A DNA stretch of 12,295 nt from Bacillota bacterium (GTDB lineage Bacteria; Bacillota; Clostridia; DSM-8532). Position numbers and translations under genes: made by a program. The notes beneath the pieces are model-generated. The model saw nothing but the letters and a program-made list of their open reading frames with translations, made no database searches and had not been told where the DNA came from. The stretch lies in assembly GCA_023440865.1 (NCBI GenBank), contig JAEXRM010000188.1:1-12295 (forward strand). The letters are read 5' to 3'. Positions 7,336 through 12,295 of this stretch are shown here, piece after piece. Numbering within the stretch: position 1 is the first letter of the stretch; each line of letters opens with the position of its first letter.

Positions 7336-8253
7336 TCAGAAGACCCGATATCCGGCCGTACGATCCGCCAACAGGTAGGACACGATGATGAACACGAGTG
7401 AAACGGCGGACTTGAACAGGCCCGCTGCCGTGGAAAGCGAGAACTGGGCGTCCTGGATGCCCAACCGGTACACGAACGTGTCGAGTATGTCCCCCGTGGC
7501 GTATACGACAGGGCTGTAGAGGTTGAATATCTGGTCGAAACCGCCGTTGAGAATGTTGCCAAGGCTCAGGACGGTCATCAGCACGATGGTGCTGGCGATG
7601 CCGGTCAGCGTGATGTGCCAGGTCTGCTGCCACCGGTTTGCGCCGTCGATGGTCGAGGCCTCGTACAGCGCCGGATCGATGCCGGTCAGCGCGGCGAGAT
7701 AGATGACCGAACCGAATCCGAAGCTGCGCCAGACCTCCGTCACGATCATCGTGGGCGGGAACAGGCGCCTGTCCCCCAGAAAGAACAGCGGATCGAGGCC
7801 GAGTCTTGCCAGCAGGCTGTTGACGATGCCTCCCTCGGGGGCGAGCACATCGATCAGGATGCCGGCCAGAATGACCCAGGACAGGAAGTTGGGCAGATAC
7901 ACCAGCGTCTGGAGCGTACGCTTCAGACGCGTGCCGCCGACCTCGTTGAGCAGCAGGGCGAACAGGACGGGGACGATGATGCCGCCGACCATCTTGCCCA
8001 GCGCGATCAGCATCGTGTTGCGGATGATCGGCCAGAAGTTCGGCATCGCGAAGAGTGTCGCGAAGTTGTCGAAGCCCACCCATTTCTGCGGGCCGAACAG
8101 GCCCAGGGCCGGCTTGAACTTCTGGAAGGCGATCACGACGCCGGCCATGGACCCATAGCTGTAGATGCCAACCAGCACGACGGCGGGCAGCAGCATCAGA
8201 TAGAGCGGCAGCTGGCGAAGGAATCTGTTGTTGACGGAAGAACGTTCAGGCAT
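7336..8253 (-). CDS. Carbohydrate ABC importer permease, LplB type
   Basis: A 305-residue CUT1 permease of the LplB (COG4209-like) group. It opens with RQLPLYLMLLPAVVLVGIYS, the first membrane helix, followed by the family segment VVIAFQKFKP. The EAA loop is EASTIDGANRWQQTWHITLT (198-217); the usual Pro after ITL is Thr here. The protein ends DRTAGYRVF, as these proteins typically do. The ATG at 8253 is preceded by GAGGTG with six bases between; a GTG three codons further up, at 8262, is part of that ribosome site and is less likely. It lies 192 bases after the binding-protein gene, across a stem-loop. Confidence 0.93.
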   Translation of the reverse strand: MPERSSVNNRFLRQLPLYLMLLPAVVLVGIYSYGSMAGVVIAFQKFKPALGLFGPQKWVGFDNFATLFAMPNFWPIIRNTMLIALGKMVGGIIVPVLFALLLNEVGGTRLKRTLQTLVYLPNFLSWVILAGILIDVLAPEGGIVNSLLARLGLDPLFFLGDRRLFPPTMIVTEVWRSFGFGSVIYLAALTGIDPALYEASTIDGANRWQQTWHITLTGIASTIVLMTVLSLGNILNGGFDQIFNLYSPVVYATGDILDTFVYRLGIQDAQFSLSTAAGLFKSAVSLVFIIVSYLLADRTAGYRVF

Positions 8254-8314
8254 GCGGTTCACCTCGATCGCACCCGTCCCGTGGACGGATGGGTTGAATG
8301 TTCGGCCGGATCAT

Positions 8315-8341
8315 CGGGTTGGCGCCATGCGCCGATGCCCG
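8315..8341 (-). repeat. Small GC-rich hairpin upstream of the LplB-type gene
   Basis: GGCGC (8321-8325) pairs with GCGCC (8329-8333) around a CAT loop. CGGG (8315-8318) and CCCG (8338-8341) can extend the stem past an internal loop. It lies between the larger stem-loop and the permease start and may be part of the same control or stability element. Confidence 0.3.
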
Positions 8342-8372
8342 GGAAGATTGCCGGGGAAGGAAGACGGAACTG

Positions 8373-8438
8373 TCCGCGAAGTGCCGCACGCAGGGCCCGA
8401 AGCGGGGCATCCGGCCATGGGTGCGGCAACTTCGCGGA
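8373..8438 (-). promoter_or_regulatory. Long intercistronic stem-loop after the binding-protein gene
   Basis: The 17 bases at 8373-8389 (TCCGCGAAGTGCCGCAC) pair with 8421-8438 (GTGCGGCAACTTCGCGGA) with a single bulge; the loop is 31 bases and itself GC-rich. The structure begins seven bases after the stop codon of the solute-binding protein. No clean T run follows, so part of the transcription should pass on to the permeases. In other binding-protein operons, such structures protect the upstream mRNA so that the binding protein is made in excess. That role is inferred here. Confidence 0.65.
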
Positions 8439-8445
8439 TGTGGGA

Positions 8446-10158
8446 TCAGTTCGGATACAGGGCTTCCATTTCCGCGAGGGTCTGGCTGCCGCCATTGGCC
8501 AACCAGTCCGCCACGAACGTGTCGAAGGCGTCAACCGGCTTGACGCCGGTGATGATGTCGGTGAAGGCGGTGATCGTCAGCGTGTCGAGAATGGAGACGT
8601 TCTGCGTCCAGATTTCCGGCCGCTGCATGCCCAGCAGGCTGACCACCATGGCGCCGTCGGGCTCATACCTGTCGACGATGATCGGCAGCGATCCCTTGGC
8701 GGACATCTGACCCCACAGGCCGAGTGCGTTGTCGTCGTTCTTCATCGAGCCGTCCTCGAAGCCGAGGATGTTCTTGTAGTTGGGTACGGCGCCAGGCGCC
8801 AGCGTGGATGCGTCGGCTTCACCCTTGAGCACCTTCCAGATGCCCCGGAACCAGTTCTCGCTCGCCACGTCGGTGTAGACCGGGCACAGGCGGTATTGTT
8901 CGTCGCTCCAGTATTGGTTGAAGGTGTCGGCATCATTGTTGATGGTCTCCAGATACAGGTTCAGGATGCGGATGGCGGCCTCGGGGTAAGCGCAGGTGGC
9001 ACTGACGCAGGTCATCTGCCCGGTGGCGTTGCTTTCCACACCGACCTTGTAGTCATAGCCCGGCGCCGTCGGAATGGCGTAGGGCAGCACAAGATCGCCG
9101 TCCTTCTTGTACACGTTGTTGTAGGGATACCACAGACCCCAGTTGCTGCCGTAGGCCATGCCGATCTTGCCGTTGGTGATGTCCTCGACCAGCGCGGACT
9201 CGTTCTTGACGGTGAAGTCCCGGTTGATGAGGCCATCCTTGTACATCCGCGCGAGCAGCGAAAGCGCGGGCTTGACCTCCGGCTGGATCCAGGCGAAGGT
9301 CATCTTGCCCTGCTTGTCCCTGTAGAATTGGGATTCGTCGCGCGCCGGCACGCCGAATGCCGAGACCAGGCCCAGGATGCTGGCATGGTTCTGCCGGATG
9401 AGGTCCTTGTTCAGCGCAAGGCCAACCGTGTCACCCATGACGCCATTGTTGTCGGGATCACCCGTCGCGAACACCTCGGCAAGCGCCACCATCTCCTCGA
9501 CGGTCTTCGGCGGCTGCATGCCGGTGTTTTCAAGCCAGTCGCTGCGGATCCAGAGCAGCGGCGCCTCGTGGAAGTTGTCGTTGGCCCGCGGGATCGCCAT
9601 CAGCTTGCCTTCGAAGGTGGCCCCGTCGATGGCTTCGCGGTACTCGTCCAGGAACGCCTTCGTGTCGGGAGACTGCCACTGTTCGCGGGCCTGGGTCAGG
9701 TCGGCCAGCGAGCCGGATGACACGAGGCCCGTGAAAACGTTCATGTCCTGCGTCTTGAAGATGTCCGGCAGGTCGCCGGAGGCGATGACGGCGTTGAGCT
9801 TGGTCTTGTATGCCTCGGTGCTGCTGTCGGCAGTGAAGGCGATCTGAAGGTCGATGTTGAGTTTTTCCTTGATCAGCCGGCTCCAGCGGTTGTCCTCCCA
9901 GGTGTCTCCGTCGAGCAGCTTGGAGGCTGCCGCCGTCTGGACTGCCCAGGTGATGGTGACGGGTTCGGCATATGGGGCAAGGGGATCCGCGGATGCCGCG
10001 GCGCTTCCTTCCGACACGGCCGCGGCGGCGCTATCGGTTGCCGCCGCCGCGGTTGTGCCGGTGGGGGAAGATGTGGCGGGGGATGCGCCTGTGCAGGCCG
10101 CCAGACTGAAAGCCAGCATCAGGGAGAGGGTGGTTTGCAGGATTCTTCGGACGATCAT
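8446..10158 (-). CDS. Extracellular solute-binding lipoprotein of carbohydrate ABC importer (LplA/YtcQ-like)
   Basis: A 570-residue substrate-binding lipoprotein. The signal peptide MIVRRILQTTLSLMLAFSLA ends in the lipobox LAAC, with Cys22 the lipid-modified residue. An Ala/Ser/Thr-rich tether follows, to about residue 58. The mature domain contains features of the large family-1 binding proteins, such as the LNAVIASGDLPDIF segment. The length matches LplA/YtcQ proteins, which partner LplB/LplC permeases. The start at 10158 follows AAAGGAGG with nine bases between; the open frame upstream is excluded because the signal peptide must be N-terminal. It is the first gene of the five-gene operon and is likely controlled by the LacI-type sites upstream. 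Ligand unknown; oligosaccharides or sugar acids are usual for the group. Confidence 0.94.
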   Translation of the reverse strand: MIVRRILQTTLSLMLAFSLAACTGASPATSSPTGTTAAAATDSAAAAVSEGSAAASADPLAPYAEPVTITWAVQTAAASKLLDGDTWEDNRWSRLIKEKLNIDLQIAFTADSSTEAYKTKLNAVIASGDLPDIFKTQDMNVFTGLVSSGSLADLTQAREQWQSPDTKAFLDEYREAIDGATFEGKLMAIPRANDNFHEAPLLWIRSDWLENTGMQPPKTVEEMVALAEVFATGDPDNNGVMGDTVGLALNKDLIRQNHASILGLVSAFGVPARDESQFYRDKQGKMTFAWIQPEVKPALSLLARMYKDGLINRDFTVKNESALVEDITNGKIGMAYGSNWGLWYPYNNVYKKDGDLVLPYAIPTAPGYDYKVGVESNATGQMTCVSATCAYPEAAIRILNLYLETINNDADTFNQYWSDEQYRLCPVYTDVASENWFRGIWKVLKGEADASTLAPGAVPNYKNILGFEDGSMKNDDNALGLWGQMSAKGSLPIIVDRYEPDGAMVVSLLGMQRPEIWTQNVSILDTLTITAFTDIITGVKPVDAFDTFVADWLANGGSQTLAEMEALYPN

Positions 10159-10192
10159 GGTACAGTTCCTCCTTTGGCGTATCTCTACCGTG

Positions 10193-10210
10193 TCCGGGGA
10201 TTGCCCCGGA
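10193..10210 (-). promoter_or_regulatory. GC-rich hairpin in the leader of the binding-protein mRNA
   Basis: TCCGGGG (10193-10199) pairs perfectly with CCCCGGA (10204-10210) around a four-base loop, about 35 bases upstream of the binding-protein start codon. No T run follows, and the AAAGGAGG ribosome site remains free. It may stabilise the mRNA 5' end. Function inferred. Confidence 0.4.
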
Positions 10211-10274
10211 GCGGATAGGATCGGTTCTCGCGTGGCGCTGGACTGACTCGCGTGGCATGTTGGTCCATACAATA

Positions 10275-10284
10275 AACACGTGTT
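10275..10284. promoter_or_regulatory. LacI-type operator site 1 (AACACGTGTT)
   Basis: A perfect 10-bp palindrome with a central CG. It lies in the predicted leader of the uptake operon, about 95 bases downstream of the expected start of transcription. It could act as a road-block, as an auxiliary site for DNA looping, or as the operator of a second weak promoter (TATTGT at 10269-10274, minus strand, without a good -35). Confidence 0.65.
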
Positions 10285-10380
10285 AACATGAACTTGCAGA
10301 GATTGGCGCCAAAACGGGCAGACAATGAGTCGATTAATGGGAAAAACAGCACGGAATTACCCGCACGGCCTCCGTTCATC

Positions 10381-10409
10381 ATCCTATCACCGTAAACACG
10401 TGTTTTCAA
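10381..10409 (-). promoter_or_regulatory. Promoter of the uptake operon (TTGAAA-17-TAGGAT)
   Basis: On the minus strand, TTGAAA (10404-10409, five of six to consensus) and TAGGAT (10381-10386, four of six) are separated by exactly 17 bases. Transcription would start near 10374 and run into the binding-protein gene. The operator palindrome occupies the -35 edge and spacer, the expected place for a repressor that blocks RNA polymerase. Confidence 0.65.
10394..10405. promoter_or_regulatory. LacI-type operator site 2 (AAACACGTGTTT)
   Basis: A perfect 12-bp palindrome containing the shared AACACGTGTT core, centred between 10399 and 10400. It overlaps the -35 element and spacer of the leftward promoter, so binding should repress the uptake operon. 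Confidence 0.75.
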
Positions 10410-10491
10410 TAGCAAACCAGGATCTTTCTCGCAAAGTCTCGATGGTGACGGAATCATGCCTTTCAGGAAGCGGTTATCAATCAAACGTGCG

Positions 10492-10520
10492 TTGACATGG
10501 GTTCGTTGTTTCGATAGAGT
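10492..10520 (+). promoter_or_regulatory. Promoter of the lacI-type gene (TTGACA-17-TAGAGT)
   Basis: A perfect TTGACA (10492-10497) and TAGAGT (10515-10520, four of six to TATAAT) are separated by 17 bases. Transcription would start near 10527, about 140 bases before the chosen start codon of the regulator. Operator site 3 lies at about +7 to +20, which suggests autorepression. Confidence 0.7.
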
Positions 10521-10532
10521 AGAGGATAGACG

Positions 10533-10546
10533 TTAACACGTGTTAA
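10533..10546. promoter_or_regulatory. LacI-type operator site 3 (TTAACACGTGTTAA)
   Basis: A perfect 14-bp palindrome, the longest of the three sites sharing the AACACGTGTT core. It sits immediately downstream of the predicted transcription start of the regulator gene. The site centres are 120 and 140 bp apart, distances over which LacI-family tetramers could loop DNA, although looping is only a possibility. Confidence 0.75.
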
Positions 10547-10666
10547 GAATGGAAAGGGGAGGTGGATAAAAACGCACTGCCCTGTCGCCGGATGGGTGGA
10601 CAACCACCAAGATCTGTGTTTTCCTTGAAGCAGAAGCAAGAATGCCGGTGCGGATGGAGAAGCAGC

Positions 10667-11713
10667 GTGAAGAAGAGAATCAACAGCATGGAGATCGCCC
10701 GCCTTGCGGGGGTTTCCAGAAGTACCGTGAGCCGGGTGATCAACGGGTATGAAAACGTGCCCGAGGAGACCCGCGAACGCGTGATGAAGGTCATCAACGA
10801 GCAGAACTACTATCCGCAGCTTTCCGGTCAGCTGCTGGTCGGCAAGGGAACCCGCACCATCGGTTTCTTCTGGGTGTCCGGCGGCAGCATCGCGAACGAC
10901 CTGCAGTGCAGCGCCTTCTTCGTTCATGTGACGGAGATCGCCGCCGCGCTTGGCTACCTGGTGCTGACCTGCATCGTCAAGAATCTGCGCGACGAGGACA
11001 ACATCCAGTGGATCAAGCGCATCTTCATGCAAGGGCGCGTCGACGCCGGCATCTTCATCGGCGTGAACAACAACGAGCCGCTGATCGAGGAGCTGCTGGG
11101 CTGCGGCAGGATCGTGGGCATCTTCGACATGCACCGGCCGGATCTGACGGTTCCGAACCTGGTCACGGTCAATTTTGAGGAGAACACGGGGGAGAAGGCG
11201 ATCGATCTGGTCTGCGGCATGGGTCACCGCCGCATCGCCGTGCTGGACGGCAACATGAACCGGTATTCCTCGGTGCGCCGGCATGAAAGCTTCATGCGGG
11301 GGCTCCAGAAGCATCGCATCGAGATCCGGCGCGAGTGGATGCGGTATGCCGACGTGACGGAGGATGGCGGATATCAGGCAACGCGAGAGTTGCTCGCGTG
11401 CGGCGGTGAACTGCCGACCGTGATTTGCGCGAACAACGACAGTGCCGCCTTCGGTGCCTACAGGGCACTGGCCGAGGCGGGGGTTCCGGTTCCGGAGCGC
11501 ATCTCGGTGGTCGGCATCGACGGACATGAAGGCGGAAAGCTCACCCAGCCGACATTGACCACGTTTGCGTTTGATTTCGAACGGTTGTTCCGCTCGCTGG
11601 TCTCGCGGACGATCTCGGTCGTGGAGGGCCGCGCGGACGTGCCGCAGACAGAGTTTTTCGAAAGCACCCTGGTGGAGCGGAATTCCTGCCGCCGCATCGC
11701 TCCGGGGGAATAG
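10667..11713 (+). CDS. LacI-family transcriptional regulator
   Basis: A 348-residue repressor-type regulator. The helix-turn-helix is at the N-terminus (SMEIARLAGVSRSTVSRVIN, residues 7-26). The hinge YPQLSGQLLVGK (49-60) lets Leu57 align with the leucine that PurR/LacI insert at a central CpG, in line with the CG-centred palindromes upstream. A periplasmic-binding-protein-like effector domain follows, with VICANNDSAAFGAYRALAEAG and SVVGIDG as typical late segments. The GTG at 10667 is chosen because GGAGA lies six bases upstream and the HTH then falls at the usual place. An in-frame GTG at 10562 would add 35 residues unlike the family, with its ribosome site too close. It is divergent from the uptake operon and most likely controls it and itself; the effector is probably the imported compound or a product of it. 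Confidence 0.93.
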   Translation: MKKRINSMEIARLAGVSRSTVSRVINGYENVPEETRERVMKVINEQNYYPQLSGQLLVGKGTRTIGFFWVSGGSIANDLQCSAFFVHVTEIAAALGYLVLTCIVKNLRDEDNIQWIKRIFMQGRVDAGIFIGVNNNEPLIEELLGCGRIVGIFDMHRPDLTVPNLVTVNFEENTGEKAIDLVCGMGHRRIAVLDGNMNRYSSVRRHESFMRGLQKHRIEIRREWMRYADVTEDGGYQATRELLACGGELPTVICANNDSAAFGAYRALAEAGVPVPERISVVGIDGHEGGKLTQPTLTTFAFDFERLFRSLVSRTISVVEGRADVPQTEFFESTLVERNSCRRIAPGE

Positions 11714-11789
11714 GGCGTGCGAGCCCGGCATGCCGGAAGCAAACCCACAGGTTTCGCCATCATGCACGGCAGGAGACGGAGGAGGAAAC

Positions 11790-12251
11790 ATGAGCGGTAT
11801 CATCGGTACCCAGGTTGTCACCCAGGTCGGTTTCATCGTACGGGACATTGAGAAGACGAAGCGCGCGTTTGCGGCATTTTTCGGCATTGAGCCGCCTCCG
11901 CATTTCGATGGAGGCAAGTTCGAGGTGACCGGCACCACCTATCACGGAAAACCCGCACCCGATGCGAACTGCCTGCTGGCGTTCTTCGATGCGGGACCGA
12001 ACATGCAGATCGAGCTGATCCAGCCCAACGGGGTGAAGAGCACCTGGCAGGATCATCTCGACACCCATGGCGAAGGCATCCACCACATCGCCTTCCACGT
12101 CAAGGGAATGGACGATCGGATCCTTGCCTGCGAGCAGTTCGGCATGACCTGCGTCCAGCGCGGCAAGTACGGCGACGGCAAAGGCGAGTACGCCTACATG
12201 GACGCGTCCGGCGATCTGAAGTGCCTGGTGGAGCTGCTGGAGAATTACTAA
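11790..12251 (+). CDS. VOC-superfamily protein (glyoxalase / methylmalonyl-CoA epimerase-like)
   Basis: A 153-residue protein with the two beta-alpha-beta-beta-beta modules of the vicinal oxygen chelate superfamily. Putative metal ligands are Gln12 (TQVGFIVRDIEKT), Glu75 (MQIELIQP), His99 (GIHHIAFHV) and Glu148 (LVELLE). Q/E/H/E is the set used by human glyoxalase I, whereas methylmalonyl-CoA epimerase usually starts with His. The fold is shared by isomerases, lyases and dioxygenases, so the reaction is open; sugar-pathway neighbours make an epimerase or isomerase step plausible. The ATG at 11790 has GGAGGA just upstream; the frame is open further left but overlaps the regulator gene. It lies 76 bases after the regulator stop without a visible terminator and is probably co-transcribed with it. 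Confidence 0.88.
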   Translation: MSGIIGTQVVTQVGFIVRDIEKTKRAFAAFFGIEPPPHFDGGKFEVTGTTYHGKPAPDANCLLAFFDAGPNMQIELIQPNGVKSTWQDHLDTHGEGIHHIAFHVKGMDDRILACEQFGMTCVQRGKYGDGKGEYAYMDASGDLKCLVELLENY

Positions 12252-12295
12252 CGGCCAAAACCGCTACCTGAAACGGGACGCCGGCGTGCGAGGGG

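Larger units (their letters stand above)
10159..10666. other. 508-bp divergent control region between uptake operon and lacI-type gene
   Basis: No convincing gene lies here; a 99-codon frame on the minus strand (10185-10484) has no family features. The region holds three AACACGTGTT palindromes, one promoter in each direction, a GC-rich hairpin in the uptake-operon leader, and a further palindrome TTGGCGCCAA at 10303-10312. It is AT-richer than the flanking genes around the operator sites. If the promoters are as called, the uptake operon has a leader of about 215 bases and the regulator gene one of about 140 bases. Confidence 0.7.

Noticed and set aside
7615..9720. A 701-codon open frame on the plus strand, opposite the binding-protein and permease genes (likewise 5502-7316, 59-1072, 1921-2934, 4388-5458 and others).
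   Set aside because: These are mirror frames of well-recognised minus-strand genes in GC-rich DNA. Their products are His/Arg/Asp/Gln-rich with no domain features.
10275..10405. The AACACGTGTT sites as CcpA catabolite (cre) sites.
   Set aside because: They are CG-centred palindromes but lack the TG...CA ends of the cre consensus, and a dedicated LacI-type gene is adjacent.
10185..10484. A 99-codon frame on the minus strand within the divergent control region.
   Set aside because: It spans the operators and the promoter, has no recognisable domain, and its end runs into the ribosome-site area of the binding-protein gene.
10562..10666. A 35-residue N-terminal extension of the LacI-type regulator from a GTG at 10562.
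   Set aside because: The purine-rich stretch lies directly against this GTG, and LacI proteins start with the HTH. The GTG at 10667 has a properly spaced GGAGA.
11725..11736. A 12-bp palindrome CCGGCATGCCGG between the regulator and VOC genes.
   Set aside because: Short, GC-rich and without a T tract; a chance palindrome is likely in such DNA.

Overview
The window is GC-rich bacterial DNA. Strong AGGAGG-like ribosome sites, a lipoprotein sugar-binding protein with LplB/LplC-type permeases and no ATPase of its own, and a membrane-anchored HlyD-type adaptor together suggest a high-GC member of the Bacillota (Clostridia or Paenibacillus-like). This is inferred from gene families only. No rRNA, tRNA, CRISPR array or mobile element is visible.

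Region 1 (1-3956, minus strand) is an export operon read from right to left: HlyD-family adaptor, cobalamin(B12)-binding-domain protein, FtsX/MacB-type permease, and LolD/MacB-type ATPase, the last cut by the window edge. The first three genes overlap by ATGA, so they look translationally coupled. The B12-binding protein inside a tripartite exporter operon is the most unusual item in the window. It has the cap helices and the ExHxxG cobalt-ligand motif but no DNA-binding or kinase domain.

Region 2 (3957-4207) is an intergenic stretch with two consecutive hairpins at the end of the next operon, a perfect 12-bp palindrome, and a promoter-like pair pointing rightward.

Region 3 (4208-10158, minus strand) is a carbohydrate uptake and metabolism operon. 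It reads solute-binding lipoprotein, LplB-type permease, LplC-type permease, extended SDR (NAD-dependent epimerase/dehydratase-like), and Gfo/Idh/MocA oxidoreductase. A long stem-loop directly follows the binding-protein stop codon. The energising ATPase is presumably a shared MsmK/UgpC type encoded elsewhere.

Region 4 (10159-10666) is a divergent control region with three copies of the palindrome AACACGTGTT. One lies in the spacer of a good leftward promoter (TTGAAA-17-TAGGAT). One lies just downstream of a good rightward promoter (TTGACA-17-TAGAGT). One lies in the leader of the uptake operon. They are very likely operators of the LacI-family regulator that follows.

Region 5 (10667-12251, plus strand) holds the LacI-family regulator and a VOC-superfamily metalloenzyme-like protein with a Q/E/H/E putative metal site, probably co-transcribed. 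Together, regions 3-5 look like a sugar or sugar-acid utilisation locus under local LacI control. The substrate cannot be read from the sequence.
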